A DNA stretch of 64,000 bases, taken from Prorocentrum cordatum (Eukaryota > Sar > Dinophyceae > Prorocentrales > Prorocentraceae). The DNA lies in NCBI GenBank assembly GCA_963575745.1, contig CAUYUJ010002703.1, positions 321,009-385,008 on the forward strand, read 5' to 3'. This document shows positions 1 through 10,439 of this stretch, piece by piece. The stretch's first letter is position 1; each line of letters opens with the position of its first letter. The position numbers and the translations under genes were made by a program. Below the pieces are notes generated by a model, which saw only the letters and a list, made by a program, of their open reading frames with translations, ran no database searches and had not been told where the DNA came from.

Positions 1-480
1 GTTGATCAAATTTCAAGAATCCCTTGCAAAAAATAAGGTAAAGTGGACATTCGCGCTCGCAAGACGAAATCCTTCCAAAACCTTAGGTTTCGTAGCGATT
101 TTAACATAAAAACATCAAAAACCCAATGGTTTTTTAAGAAAAAATTGTCAAAATGTCCTTCCGCGCGCTCTTGCGGATTCATAGGAAACACACCACTTTT
201 TAAACATTTCTGTCAAAAGGGTCTTTGCGTGCTACTTCTTCAGGTGCTTTGAACTTCTCCAACAACGGTTGCGCGCCTGCGAGGGCCACCATCCCTTGCA
301 AAAAATGAGACGAAGTGCACATGCGCGCGGCCGCCGCGCGCGCATGTCGAAATCCTGCCAAACACAATGGGTTTTCAATAATTTCAAGATGCGATGTTCA
401 GAAAACATATGAAAACGCACTACTTTCTCATCCGAAAAATCTCGAAATCCATTCGCGGTCTCTTGATGAATCTTTAAAAC
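1..480. repeat. Imperfect direct duplication, no gene
   Basis: No gene is recognised here. The stretch is AT-richer than the rest of the window. A segment near 17-140 resembles one near 287-390, an offset of about 270 bp. Both start with CCCTTGCAAAAAAT, pass through a purine-rich stretch and a CG-rich alternating tract, and continue with CGAAATCCT(T/G)CCAAA. This looks like an old, diverged tandem duplication. Confidence 0.5.
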
Positions 481-840
481 CCAAGATGGCCCCAACAGGC
501 GCGCAAGATGGCCCCAAGAGGCGTCCATGAGGCCCAAAGAGGCGCCCAAGATGGTCCCAAGAGGCTTCAAGAGGACTCCAAGAGGCCCCCAAGAGGTTCC
601 AGAGAGGCTCCAAGGTGGCTCCAAGAGACCCCCAAGATGGCCCCAGGAGGCGTTCTAGAGGCCCCAAGAGTCCGCCGTGAGGGTCCAATAAGCCCCCAAG
701 AGGCCCCAAGATGGTTCCAAGGAGCCCCCCAAAGGCTCTCAAGTGGACCCCAAACCGCGCCAGGAGGCTTCCCCTTCCCCAAGAGGACCCCAAGCGGCCC
801 CAGGAAGGCCCCCGACTGCTGACGCACATATCCGTAGCCA
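480..840. repeat. Degenerate CCAAGAGGCCCC-type short repeat
   Basis: About 360 bp is built of variants of AAGATGGCCCCAAGAGG in a loose period of roughly 15 bp. Open frames on both strands merely reflect the periodicity and translate to monotonous Gly-Leu-Leu-Gly-Pro or Pro-Arg-Gly strings. The same kind of repeat recurs at 1930-2620. No coding role is supported. Confidence 0.7.
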
Positions 841-1247
841 TCTCGGATCAAGGTATCGCCTGTGTTCTTGGATCATGGCTTTGACGGCGAAAGACCTTGT
901 AACATGTACTTCTGCAATCGCATCCCCACGAATTTGCCCCAAAAATGTGACCAACTATCTTGGCACTGCGTACCATCTCACGTGTACCGTGTACCACATC
1001 ATATGTAACAGATGTGATCAACCTCTGTGGGTGTGTACCCCACGCCAGTGTAGTAGCCAGGGTCGTCCGCACGCCACGAAGTGAAGTGTCCCAACGTCAT
1101 AGGGCGGGAAGCTGGGTGTGGGTGGTCTCGAAGAGTCGTTTGGATATTTGGTAGAGCTTGAACGGCCCCCCCACGAAGTGGGGGTATTGGCTGGTGTCGC
1201 AAGAAAACCCTGGCACTGGGGAGAACACTGAGCGTTCGGGTAAAATG

Positions 1248-1248
<1 letters not shown>
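841..1248. other. Unassigned interval
   Basis: Non-repetitive sequence with no recognisable gene, RNA or element end. It leads into a TTG microsatellite. Confidence 0.4.

Positions 1249-1302
<54 letters not shown>
1249..1302 (+). repeat. (TTG)n microsatellite
   Basis: About 18 uninterrupted TTG units. It forms the outer edge of the left copy of the large inverted repeat pair. The right copy ends in a degenerate AAC tract near 11085-11130. Confidence 0.9.
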
Positions 1303-1307
1303 GTTGT

Positions 1308-1532
1308 CGTCGTACCACCCGCGACCCACCCGCGACCCACCCCGCGACCCACGCCGCAACCCACCCCGCGACCCACCCCGCGACCCACCCCGCGACCCAC
1401 CCGCGACCCAATATGTGACCCACCCGCGACCCGCCCCGCGACCCACCCGCGACCCATCCCGCGACCCACCCGCGACCGATCCACGACTCACCCGCGACCC
1501 ACCCCGCGATCCACTCGCGACCCACCCCCAAG
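1308..1532 (+). repeat. CGCGACCCACC minisatellite
   Basis: Around 20 copies of a 10-12 bp unit, CCCGCGACCCAC, with slight variants such as ATATGTGACCCACC. The reverse complement, GGGTGGGTCGCGG, is found at 10805-11080, inside the inverted partner. Frames through it give Thr/Pro/His/Arg repeats and are not taken as genes. Confidence 0.9.
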
Positions 1533-1929
1533 GGAGGAGGAACCACCCGGACCCGACAATTGACGTTTACGAAACGGCCCTGGGAGATTACTGAACAGCC
1601 TTGCCCTGTTCGATTTTTTCTTTGTGTGCGTTTACTAAAAGGCTTCGCTTGTCGGGGTGATGAATATGGGGTGGATTTTCTGCCCTCTACACCCGCGACC
1701 CATTTGCGACCCACCCGCGACCTACCCACATTGCTTTAACGAAAAAAATCTGCGCCTGCGGCGGGCTCGTTGTATAATGTGTGAAATAATGGCGCCTGCG
1801 GCGGGCTTCTCCAGAGTCTCGCAAACTGCCGACGTTCCCACTGCCCCCTCACTCTTATCCGCATCTGCGGGGCGCTACGTATATATTCCTCTTTCTATAT
1901 TTTTACAAGCCCGGGCGGGGGGAAAACCC

Positions 1930-2620
1930 GTCACCCCCCCCCCCCAAAACCGGACTCCCGGGATCTGGGGCTTAGGGACCCTCCGGACGGGCCTCGAAGC
2001 GGCCCCCAGGGCCTCGCAGGACGTGGCGCGCTCCCGAAACGACCCCAGAGAGCCCCAATACGATCGACGACGACCCCCAAGAAGCCGTCATACCCCCAAA
2101 GATCGTCCCGAAACGTCCCAAGAGGCCTCCAAGAGCACTCCCAAGAAGGCCCCAAGAGGCCAAAATCCTTGATTTCGTTGGTTTATGGCTTATTTTGGGG
2201 TTCTCCTCTTTTCGGCTTCCCGACGCTCCAAGACGGCGGTCTTCTGGGCGTCCGAAGCCGCCTGGGAGGCTCCAAAATCGCCCCACAACCATCCGAAGGG
2301 GCTTCCAGGCAGTCCAAGAGAGCCCCCAAACGGCATAACAGGGGTCCAAGATGGCCCTCAGGGAGCCCCATGGCTGCCCAAAATGGCCCTAAAACACCCT
2401 CCGAAGCATTCCAAATCGTGACCCGGTCGTTCAGGGAGACCGCGGTTGGAGGCAGGGTGGCCCGACAAACCCCCAGAACCCCCCAGAACACGCTCAGAAG
2501 GCCTCCAGAAGGCCTTAAGAAAGCCTCCAGAACACGCCCGTGCGGCCCCAGAGGCTCTCCAAGGAGGAGCTCCCCAAAAAGAGCTGAGGAGGATGGGGAG
2601 AATGCGCAGGGCATGGCGAA
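1930..2620. repeat. Degenerate short repeat, no gene
   Basis: Loose repeats of CCCCAAGAAGGC, CCTCCAGAA and similar units, like those at 480-840. No supported gene. Confidence 0.5.
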
Positions 2621-2787
2621 CATTAGGAATAAGAAGCACGGAGGAAGGATAACGAATGACATGATTATAGCGGCGATGCCGGAAAAGGAGTTATCGCTAA
2701 ATTGTCGGCTTGACCTTCCTGCTATTCCGCAGGCGTGCCAAATTTCGAGGACCAAGGTGCATATGGCGCGAAGCGCCACTGCAGTCT

Positions 2788-2952
2788 TGTATATATATAT
2801 ATATATAAATATATATGTATCCCTACCGCCGTCTCTGAAACTTCTCCCCTTCCCTCTCGTACACGATATACAAATGTATATACATATGTGTATCCATCTC
2901 TCTCTCTCTCTCTTACACACACATTCTCTCTCTCTCTCTCTCTTCTCTCTCT
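2788..2952. repeat. (TA)n and (CT)n microsatellites
   Basis: A TA tract at about 2790-2816 is followed by CT tracts at about 2900-2952. No gene is seen. Confidence 0.85.
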
Positions 2953-3360
2953 GGGCGTCTGCTGGGGCACAAGTCTATGCGCGTTTCACCCCCTCCACCT
3001 GGCCCGTAGGCTTTGGGTCGCTGCGCAGGGCCTGCGCTGGGGGGACCTAGCGTGGGCGCCTTGTTCTCCGTGGGGCGGCCCGCCGCTGCCACCAGAGAGT
3101 TGTCGCCGCCCTTCCGCCCAACATGGCCCTGGTGCCCGCCGCGCTGCGTCGCGGCATGGGAGCATGCCCAGATAGCTGTCGCGTGCCGACTGCCAGCGCA
3201 CGCCGAAGAAGCCTAGGACCCTCGCTAACCGCCCCTCCTGCCCAGGCCAAACGAATCTGCCGTGCGGGGCGCTGGTAGCCCCGACTGCCGCACGCGGACA
3301 TGTTTGCGATTCTATCACCTTCTCGTTTTCTGCTATCTTCTGTCGTTCTGAATTTTGCTG

Positions 3361-3612
3361 TGCTTTCTCTCTCTCTCTCTCTCTTTCTCTCGCTCTCTCT
3401 CTCTCTCTTTCCATCCATCTCTCTCTCTCTCTCTCTTTCTCTCTGCCCTTGTCTCTCTCATTATCTCTCTCTCTCTCTGATGTTTCTCTCTCTCTCTCTC
3501 TGTCTCGCTCTCTGTATGTGTGTATGTATATATGTATATATACGCATGTGTGTATGTCTTTGTCTCTCTCTCTCTCTTTCTGTCTTCCTCTCTCTCTCTC
3601 TCTCGCTTTCGC
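3361..3612 (+). repeat. Long interrupted (CT)n tract
   Basis: About 250 bp of CT dinucleotides, interrupted by short unique words and by a TATG/TGTA stretch at 3515-3560. Frames through it encode only Leu-Ser or Arg-Glu strings. Confidence 0.9.
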
Positions 3613-3639
3613 TCGCCCGCCCGGGAGGCCCAAAAAGGC

Positions 3640-3840
3640 GAAACGCCGCAGGGGTAGTGGTACCCCCAAAACTCCGACATCGAGATCTTTTCCAAACGTG
3701 GGCCCCAGAGATCTGGACCATGTCCCCCGGATCGATTGTTCATCCAGGGCCGTCCTTTGACTGAACCAAGGCCTGGCGAGGACACCCGGAGGCCGGAAAC
3801 GGCCAAACACCTGCCCATCGTGATCCTTCACGGGCATGTC
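3640..3840 (+). repeat. Dispersed repeat, copy 1
   Basis: Shares an ordered set of words with 8186-8340: an ACCC(C)CAAAA-C start, GTCTGGACCA, TCCCC(C)GG, CATCC, a CGT-TTTGAC-like word, GGC(C/G)GGCGAGG, and GGCCGAAA-type boxes. The two copies are moderately diverged and in the same orientation. No coding function is evident. Confidence 0.6.
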
Positions 3841-4024
3841 TCGGTTTTTCTCGGATCACTTATGTTGGACAGTCGCTGGCCCTGCTGAGCGCATGAAGAA
3901 GTGTATGGAAATATGTGTAATGACACCAGCGGTTCATGATGACCCCAGTGGCCTGTGCCTGCGCATGGGGATACAACGACAACCACACTACACGTCGTTC
4001 ATTTCTAATCGTGCTCATTTCTAC

Positions 4025-4105
4025 TTGTGCTTGTTTCTAATTGTTCCTGGCCCCCTAGTGGCCAGGAAGAGGTCCAGGATAGAACAATTAGAAATGAAAA
4101 GATCT
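4025..4105. repeat. Inverted repeat around TTTCTAATTGTTC
   Basis: GTTTCTAATTGTTC at about 4034 is mirrored by GAACAATTAGAAATGA at about 4081, with a further TTTCTA repeat just upstream. The arms are about 14 bp with a loop of some 35 bp. It could form a hairpin. No associated gene is seen. Confidence 0.55.
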
Positions 4106-4727
4106 GGGCCCCCCAAAAAATCAAATGAACTTCCGAATCATTAGACATGAACGCTGTGTACGCGCTGAGCATACGCAGGGCTTTTCTCGTCTGGGTCCCT
4201 TTTTTCTTCGACATGCTGTCCGGCCGACCTGGCCCTCCGCGTCAGGGGCGCGGCCTGCCTCCTGCAGCAGCACCGCGCCATGTAAGGTCAGCAAAACGAC
4301 CCCATCGAAGCCCCAAACACGGCACGCGACACAGCGAGGAGACGATGGGTCGAGAACTCCAGGGAAAGCAGCGATGACCTCGACCTGGCCCAGGGTGGGG
4401 AACACGAGGCGGCCTCCCAAGGCTTTCCCCAGGAGGCCTGGGGGGAAGGACCCGATGGTCAGGAACAGGTCGTCTGGGTCCGTCCTCCTCCTCCGCGCCC
4501 ATACCGCACGTTCGTGCTGTGTCGACTCCAACCTTGGTTCCTGACACCGCGGGGATCGTCCGACCCGGAACGATCGGCCGGTGCCGCAAAATCCAATCGT
4601 TCAACATCGACCGATTCTGGGTCGCCGGCGGCGTTCAATGTGTAACGCCGGCGGCGGGGTCGCCGCCAGTCGATACTACGCGAACCCCTCGGGCGGCGTG
4701 GCGATCGATCAGGAGGCGACAGCCAGT
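4106..4727. other. Unassigned interval
   Basis: GC-rich, non-repetitive sequence. Several open frames on both strands overlap, with no recognisable domain and no family resemblance. Confidence 0.4.
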
Positions 4728-4787
4728 CCTCCTCCTCCTCCTCCTCCTTCTCCTCCTCCTCCTCCTCCTCCTCCTCCTCCTCCTCGA
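4728..4787 (+). repeat. (CTC)n microsatellite
   Basis: About 20 CTC/TCC units with one TTC interruption. Confidence 0.9.
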
Positions 4788-4869
4788 GGGGGGGGGCCTC
4801 CGAGCCGGGGCCATGCGCGGAGCTGCCACGCGGAGCGCGATCTGTTCAAACGGAAGCAGACGTTTGCAC

Positions 4870-5330
4870 GAATGCGCCACACGCCATACGCAATAATGAC
4901 TGCCCCTGCTGGGCTCGTAGGTGGCGCTCCCAGTGGGGCGCCATCCGCTTGACAAGGCGTGGAGACGCCATGGGAACTCCAACTGGGGCCTGAAGTGCAC
5001 GGCCGCGATCTTCGCGAGGGGCGCGCCGACGCGGGCACGAAGACGCAATTGGAGCACCCCCGCGAAGGCCGTAGGCGGAGTTCCCTCAGTGGCGCGAGCC
5101 ACGGGAAAGGCGCACCGCTATGGTTGTGGATACGCTCTGGGGGGCGCCCCCCCTGGGCCTGGGGGTGGAGCCCATTGCGGACCGCAGTTCGCGCCAGGGG
5201 CGCGCCGAAAAGAGCGCGGAGACGCTTAAGGTACGCCGCTGCTGGGGCCGCAGATGAAGCCCCCCATTGGATCGCGATCCGTGCGAGGAGCTTGCCGAAC
5301 TGATCAAGACGTTCGCAGCAACGGCAGCGG
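4870..5330 (+). repeat. Diverged GCGCGCC-containing modules
   Basis: Words such as GCGAGGGGCGCGCCGA and GCCAGGGGCGCGCCGA, each followed by GAGACGC or GAAGACGC, recur around 5020 and 5200. A third, weaker copy lies near 5270. This looks like an old local duplication rather than a gene. Confidence 0.4.
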
Positions 5331-5557
5331 ACGGCATCGACGGGCCACCAGCAGCAAGCAGCAGGCAACGCAGCAGAGGCGGCTGCGAGCGGAGGAGGGC
5401 GGGGGGAGGCGGAGAAAGGAGGAGGAAGACGCGCGGCGCAGCGGAGGGAGCACAAAGCACCGATCAACAAAAGAAGATTGGACAACCAAGCGGCACCGAA
5501 AACAGACCCCTGCTATAAATTCTACATCCGGGGAATGGACTGGTGTAGAAATGCACT

Positions 5558-5745
5558 CCTCCGATCCTCCTCCTCGTCCTCCTCCTCCTCCTCCTCCTCG
5601 TCCTCCTCCTCCTCCTCCTCCTCCTCCTCGTCCTCCTCCTCCTCCTCCTCCTCCTCCTCCTCCTCTCCCTCCTCCTCCTCCTCCTCCTCCTCCTCCTCCT
5701 CCTCCTCCTCCTCCTCCGCCTCCTCCTCCTCGCCCATACCCCCCT
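5558..5745 (+). repeat. Long (CTC)n tract
   Basis: About 190 bp of CTC/TCC with scattered CGT substitutions. On the minus strand it would encode poly-Glu or poly-Gly. It is followed at 5750-5830 by a short minus-strand segment with a heptad look (see findings). Confidence 0.95.
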
Positions 5746-5827
5746 CCCCCGAGGCCCCTCCGCAGCTCCGCGTTCTCCGCCGCGGTGCTCTGCAGCTCTG
5801 CCCGCAGGCTCCTGCCCAAAACACTTG

Positions 5828-6115
5828 CTCCGGACGACGAGCGACGGGCGACGGGCGACGGGCGACGACGGCGACGACGACGAGCGACAGTCGACGGCTG
5901 ACGACGACGACGAGCGACAGTCGACGGCTGACGACGACGACGAACGACGACGACGACGATGACGAGCGACAGTCGGCGGCTGACGACGACGGCGACGACG
6001 ACGAGCGACAGTCGACGGCTGACGACGACGACGAACGACGACGACGACGATGACGAGCGACAGTCGGCGGCTGACGACGACGGCGACGAGCGGCGAACGG
6101 CGAGCGACGGCCGAC
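5828..6115 (+). repeat. GAC repeat with 91-bp higher-order unit
   Basis: GAC trinucleotides are organised in a larger unit. A 91-bp unit starting CGAGCGACAGTCGACGGCTG at 5911 recurs at 6002, and a partial unit precedes it at 5881. Because 91 is not a multiple of three, the coding frame changes between copies, which argues against a protein repeat. Confidence 0.8.
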
Positions 6116-6761
6116 AGCTGACGATGGGGAGAGCCACGGTGACGAGACGCGGCGGCGGCGAGGGCGCCGACGTCAACGACAACGACGGCGACGGCGACAG
6201 CGACGGCGACCGATGACGACGAAAACGATGACGGCCGATTCCGACCGACGCTGACAATGACGTTTTTCTCCACGAGTTTGTGTTGATGTTGATGGACGTT
6301 CAGGCGACCGACGACCGTCGATGACGACAAGCGAAGACGATTGTCGACGACGCCGGCTAACGACCGATGACGACGATTGACGACGACGCATGTGATGATG
6401 ACGACGGGACGACGGCAACGACAGCGACGTCAACGACGACGACGCTACTAGAACGACGAGGACGGCTGACGAGGACAACAGTAACGATGACGAGGACGGC
6501 CGACGACAACAGACGCCGACGATTAAGTGTTCTTTGCGGATTTGTTTGGTGTTCCTGGGGGGGTTCGCCGCCACTGCCAGACGCAGCTCGGAGCCTTGCC
6601 AGGATGGCGACAAAGACGACGACCGTCGACGACAGTTGCGACGACGACGACGACGACGACGAGGACAAATAATGACGACGACAATGTCGACGATGGTCGC
6701 GCGTGCTCTCGAAAAACCCATCTGGAACGACGCTCGCAACCGACCCGTTGAATAGTATAAT
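6116..6761. repeat. GAC/GTC-rich low-complexity region
   Basis: Continues the GAC-rich composition (for example at 6360-6520 and 6600-6670) without a fixed period. It would encode Asp/Thr/Arg strings. No gene. Confidence 0.7.
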
Positions 6762-7340
6762 GTGCTCTCTTGCCCGCGCACAAGCTGGAAACGATCAGAG
6801 CACACACGCGCGCGTCCACGGCAAGATGATGACAACCATACCAGTAACGATCATGACCGCAGAAAGCTAGGCTGGCTCGGCGGCACGGAGTGCACGAGGA
6901 TGCGACACGACGGATGGGGGTTTCAGTCGCACGCTCCGAAAGAGCCAACGAAAGTCACGACACAAAGCCTGCTGACGAGGGTGGCCTATGCAGGCACAGA
7001 GGTTGCGAAATCGGTTGCTGCCGCAGCCAACGGGTTGGCGATCAACACGGCCGTCTTGTTGGCCGGGATCATTGCGTGCGCCTGGGCGGCTTCAAACAGC
7101 CCGGAGTCAGCCTGGGCACGCTGCTGCTGCCGACTGCGGGGATTTGCACGACTCGGCGATGAGCAGGATGAGGCCGATGCTGGTGGAGACGATGACGACG
7201 TCGATGACCAAGACGAGGCGGCGGCCCTCTCCACTTTGACGCGCGAGCTTGCGAAGCGAAGTCGAGCTGGAGCGAAGAGGAGCCACATTGAGAGAGCGGG
7301 GGAAATCGGGCGCCGCCTGACATGGACTACGGATCCGTAG
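6762..7340 (+). CDS. Weak candidate ORF with one membrane-like segment
   Basis: A 192-codon open frame that I do not recognise. It has a hydrophobic stretch around residues 85-110 (AAANGLAINTAVLLAGIIAC), then an acidic Asp-rich run, then a basic Arg/Lys-rich C-terminus. That order is more protein-like than neighbouring frames. The codons lie in an otherwise repetitive GAC-rich area, and competing frames overlap. It could be chance or a decayed element gene. Confidence 0.2.
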   Translation: MLSCPRTSWKRSEHTRARPRQDDDNHTSNDHDRRKLGWLGGTECTRMRHDGWGFQSHAPKEPTKVTTQSLLTRVAYAGTEVAKSVAAAANGLAINTAVLLAGIIACAWAASNSPESAWARCCCRLRGFARLGDEQDEADAGGDDDDVDDQDEAAALSTLTRELAKRSRAGAKRSHIERAGEIGRRLTWTTDP

Positions 7341-7631
7341 ACTTCGCGATCGGGGCAACTACCCTTCGGTCGGGCATGTCCTCCCACAGGCGAGTGTGGG
7401 GCGAAAAATGACACGTTGTCAAAAAATACTCCGGCAGATTCACAACTAGTAGCGAAAATCGTCGCCAGGCGATTGTTTGACTATCTTTGGATAGTCCTCC
7501 TGTAGAGGAGGGACATGCCCAACTTAACACTCCCCCCCGGAAGCACGAGGCCCTCTGGCGGCGGAGCGCGCCGACCCTGCGCGGGAAGGGGGCCCGTCGC
7601 CACTCCGCGCGCCTCCGCCTGTGCCTTGGGC
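7341..7631. other. Unassigned interval
   Basis: No gene or repeat recognised. Confidence 0.4.
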
Positions 7632-7970
7632 GCCCGAGTTATCCGGGGTAACTCGGGTCCGGGGTAACTCGGGTTTGGATTCCCGAAAAACGAACCCGAG
7701 TTATCCCTGACCTGAGTTACCCCTGATGATTCGGGGCTCTGGACGCCTGAGTTATCCGGGGTAACTCGGGTCCGGGGTAACTCGGGTTTGGATTCCCGAA
7801 AAACGAACCCGAGTTATCCCTGACCCGAGTTACCCCTGATGATTCGGGGCTCTGGACGCCTGAGTTATCCGGGGTAACTCGGGTCCGGGGTAACTCGGGT
7901 TTGGATTCCCGAAAAACGAACCCGAGTTATCCCTGACCTGAGTTACCCCTGATGAGTCGGGGCTCTGAGT
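7632..7970 (+). repeat. 113-bp palindromic satellite, three copies
   Basis: Three nearly identical head-to-tail copies start at 7632, 7745 and 7858. Each contains a self-complementary core, CCGAGTTATCC followed by GGGGTAACTCGG. It also contains two further GTAACTCGG/CCGAGTTA words that can pair across the unit. Each unit can therefore fold into nested hairpins. No ORF of interest. Confidence 0.9.
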
Positions 7971-8185
7971 GCCTGCGCCTCCTCGAGGGAATGCGGCGAA
8001 GGGGGGGCTGCGGAGGAGGGAGGGGGCACTCAGAGTCGCTTGGCTCAGCGCCTCCAAACGAGCGCGTATGTCCTGGCGCCGCCGGTGCACGCCAGAGAAT
8101 CATAACCCACGGCACCGGCGGAGGAACGGCAGCAGCAGAACCAAGCAGCTCATCTTGCAGGGGGGGGGGGACAGGCGGCAGGACC

Positions 8186-8340
8186 CAAAAACCCAGCGTC
8201 GTGATTTGTTCACAACGCGGTCCCCAAGAGGTCTGGACCAGTTCCCCGGGAACAGCTTTCATCCCGAGTCGTTTCTTGACGGTCCCGCGGGCCCGGCGAG
8301 GGCCACCGAAGGCCGAAATCGGCCAAAAACCTTCAGTCCT
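8186..8340 (+). repeat. Dispersed repeat, copy 2
   Basis: Partner of the repeat at 3640-3840, in the same orientation. It retains GTCTGGACCAGTTCCCC, CATCCCGAG, TTTCTTGACGG, CCCGGCGAGG and GGCCGAAATCGGCC. Confidence 0.6.
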
Positions 8341-8582
8341 GTTTTGTTTCGCGAGGGACTCCGGCACCCACGCTGAAGGACTACATAACTACGCTGAGCG
8401 TGCTCCTCTGCGCGTTCCGCGCTCTCCTCTCCCTCTGCTGCATACTGTGCCCAAGTCGGCCGCGTGTGCCCCGCGTCTGCCTCCGAGCGCGGCTGGAATT
8501 CTCGTCGCTGCGACTATAAAGACAAGTGTTGCGTCACGACGCGAGGGTAGACTGCCAGGGGAGGAGTTCTTCATAAGGACAT

Positions 8583-8697
8583 GAAATTCGAGAGGAGGAG
8601 GAGAATGAGGAGAAGGAGGAGGAGCAGGAGGAGGAGGAGGTGGAGGAGGAGGATGGGGAGGAGGAGGAGGAGGAGGAGGAGGAGGAGGAGGTGGGTA
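8583..8697 (+). repeat. (GGA)n tract
   Basis: About 110 bp of GGA/GAG with single substitutions. It is followed by GTGAGTSTGA-like repeats. Confidence 0.9.
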
Positions 8698-8900
8698 AGT
8701 CTCCGATTGAGTGTGGTGAATACACATCTGAGTATGAGTGAGCCTGGGTGCGAGGTAAATTGCGAATGAGTGAGTCTGAGGGCTGGTGAGTTTGACCGTG
8801 AGCGAGTGTGACTGTGAACTGGTCCGGGTGTGGGTGGGTCTGAGGTTGAGCGGGTCTGCGTATGAGCGAGTAAGCGTGAGTCTGAGTGTGACCGAATCTG
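8698..8900 (+). repeat. Degenerate TGAGTGTGAG repeat
   Basis: Roughly 200 bp of loose repeats of GAGTCTGAG, GAGTGTGA and GGGTCTGAG. No gene. Confidence 0.7.
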
Positions 8901-9240
8901 AATATGCGGCGCTCGCCCGCGCCGCCTCGGCGGCTGCCGACGCTGCCGGCGCTGTGGCCGCCGCGGCCCTCCCTGGGGCCGCTCCGCCTGCCGCGGCCGC
9001 TGCGGCCTTCTCGGCGGCCCTGGCCGCTGCGTCCCGTTTGGTCGCAGGTGCTGCCGTCGCCGCTGATGCCGCTGGAGCGGTCGGGCAGGCCCCACGAGGC
9101 CCAAAATTACCCCCCAGATGCACCCGAGAGCGCTCCGCAGAGACCCCTAGAAGTATCCCTGAGGACCCTGACCCACGTCAGCATTGTCGTCGTCGTCGTC
9201 GTTCAGAGTCGGCGGCACAGGCCGTAAGGCCTCTCCAATA
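8901..9240. other. GCC-rich stretch, no supported gene
   Basis: Very GC-rich. The plus frame gives an Ala-rich string without recognisable domains. Confidence 0.4.
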
Positions 9241-9454
9241 ACGCTTACACATTTTTTCTTCGCAATAAGCTTGTCCCAGCATGCCGTGCGACATTGAATG
9301 CTCGCTGGCTGCACCTGATAGACAACGCCGAGTCATGCAGACTAGATGCATGCGACGCTGAAATAATCACGGACGGTAAGATAGCACCTGGCCAAAGCGC
9401 TACCCTCAACTGCAGGGGTGTACCTAAATGCGCCAGAGCGAAGGAGAGACGGAG

Positions 9455-9497
9455 ATAGAGAGAGAGAGAGAGAAAGAGAAAGGCAGAGCGAGAGACG

Positions 9498-9528
<31 letters not shown>

Positions 9529-9535
9529 AGAGAGA
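9455..9535 (+). repeat. (GA)n tract
   Basis: GAGA dinucleotide repeats interrupted by AAAG and GGC words. Confidence 0.9.
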
Positions 9536-9817
9536 AACAAAACAAAAACAAACCAGCCTCGCTGGTGTCCCGCCTGTCCCTCGCCAAGGGGGCAGGTGGC
9601 AGAGCAAAGAGGTCCAAGGCGACCAACCCCCAGCGGCCCGTCTCTGTCGGGGCGAGGGACCGAAGCCTCCACAAACATCTCCGGCACTGGCACGACGGCG
9701 CCAGAGAGGAGAGAGAGAGGACGAAAGCATGCAGCGCGCCGGCCCGCGCAGGGGAGGAGGAGGAGGAGGACGACGAGGGAGATGCCAGGGAAGGGGGGGA
9801 TGAGAAGGGGGGGGGGA

Positions 9818-10262
9818 GGACCCCCGTCCGCTCTGCCTCAGACGGGCTCCGCCGGTCCGGGACCTGCAGTCGTCCCGACGTGGACTCTGCTCCAACTGCG
9901 TCCAGCCCCCTCTCGCTCGTCTTCGGTGGCAACTCATGGGAGCCTCCCGTACCAACTTGTCGGCTCTTGCGAATCGACACTCATCGACGCTAAATCGATG
10001 CAAATCGACGCTAATCGATGCTAGCCGACGCCAGATCGGCGCTAGCCGACGCTGGGTAGCGCCAGAGGCAAATCGGCGCTAGCCGAACTAAAGACGGAAT
10101 TTAGAGGGTATACCGGGCTCCGACGATTTGCTTCCGTGCTCGTCTACTCCTTTCGCTGCAGCCGTCCCGACGAATAACGAACTCAGCACTGATAGGTGCT
10201 GGCCATCGGCCGCACGCACGGGGCAGCACTCCTTAACTGCCCACGCCTGTGGGGAAGTGCGC
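9818..10262 (+). repeat. Dispersed repeat, longer copy
   Basis: Two blocks, 9818-9895 and 10195-10262, match 14757-14830 and 14912-14975 in the same order and orientation. Shared words include GACCCCCGTCC, GGACCTGCAGTCGTCCC, CCATCGGCCGCA and CTGCCCACGCCTGTG. Here the blocks are 300 bp apart, compared with about 80 bp in the second copy. Confidence 0.7.
9975..10088 (+). repeat. AATCGACGCT / GCTAGCCGA minisatellite
   Basis: About seven imperfect 13-18 bp units alternating AATCGACGCT, AATCGATGCT and GGCGCTAGCCGA. Many are locally palindromic. They lie within the extra spacer of the longer 9818-10262 repeat copy, so they may account for part of its extra length. Confidence 0.7.
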
Positions 10263-10439
10263 GCGGGGTAATGGGGGCACGCCGTTGTTTTGCCCGGTGC
10301 CACGGAAGCAGACGGCCACACATGCAATGTTTTGCCCCGAGCTTCTTTTCGAAGATGGCCCCGCTTTTCGGAAGCTCGTCGAAATTCTGCCCGGATGCTC
10401 GAGGATGCCAGTGTGGTCGCCGACTGGGCACTGCTGTGC

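Larger units (their letters stand above)
1249..1880 (+). repeat. Dispersed repeat, left inverted copy
   Basis: A composite unit: (TTG)n, the CGCGACCC minisatellite, a GGAGGA(A/C)C-containing block, a single-copy block containing GGGTGATGAATATGGGG and TTTTCTGCCCTCTACACC, then GCGCCTGCGGCGGGCT boxes, ending near CTTATCCGCATCTGCGGGG. The same order of blocks occurs in reverse complement at 10440-11095. Identity is high in the block at 1655-1735. It has no coding content that I recognise. It may be a non-autonomous mobile element. Confidence 0.75.

Noticed and set aside
7632-7970. CRISPR-like or riboswitch-like repeat
   Set aside because: Three head-to-tail copies with no variable spacers. The hairpins are simple palindromes in the repeat unit.
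9245-10003. 252-codon minus open frame with Ser/Leu repeats
   Set aside because: Covers the (GA)n tract and GC-rich flank; no domain and no consistent codon bias.
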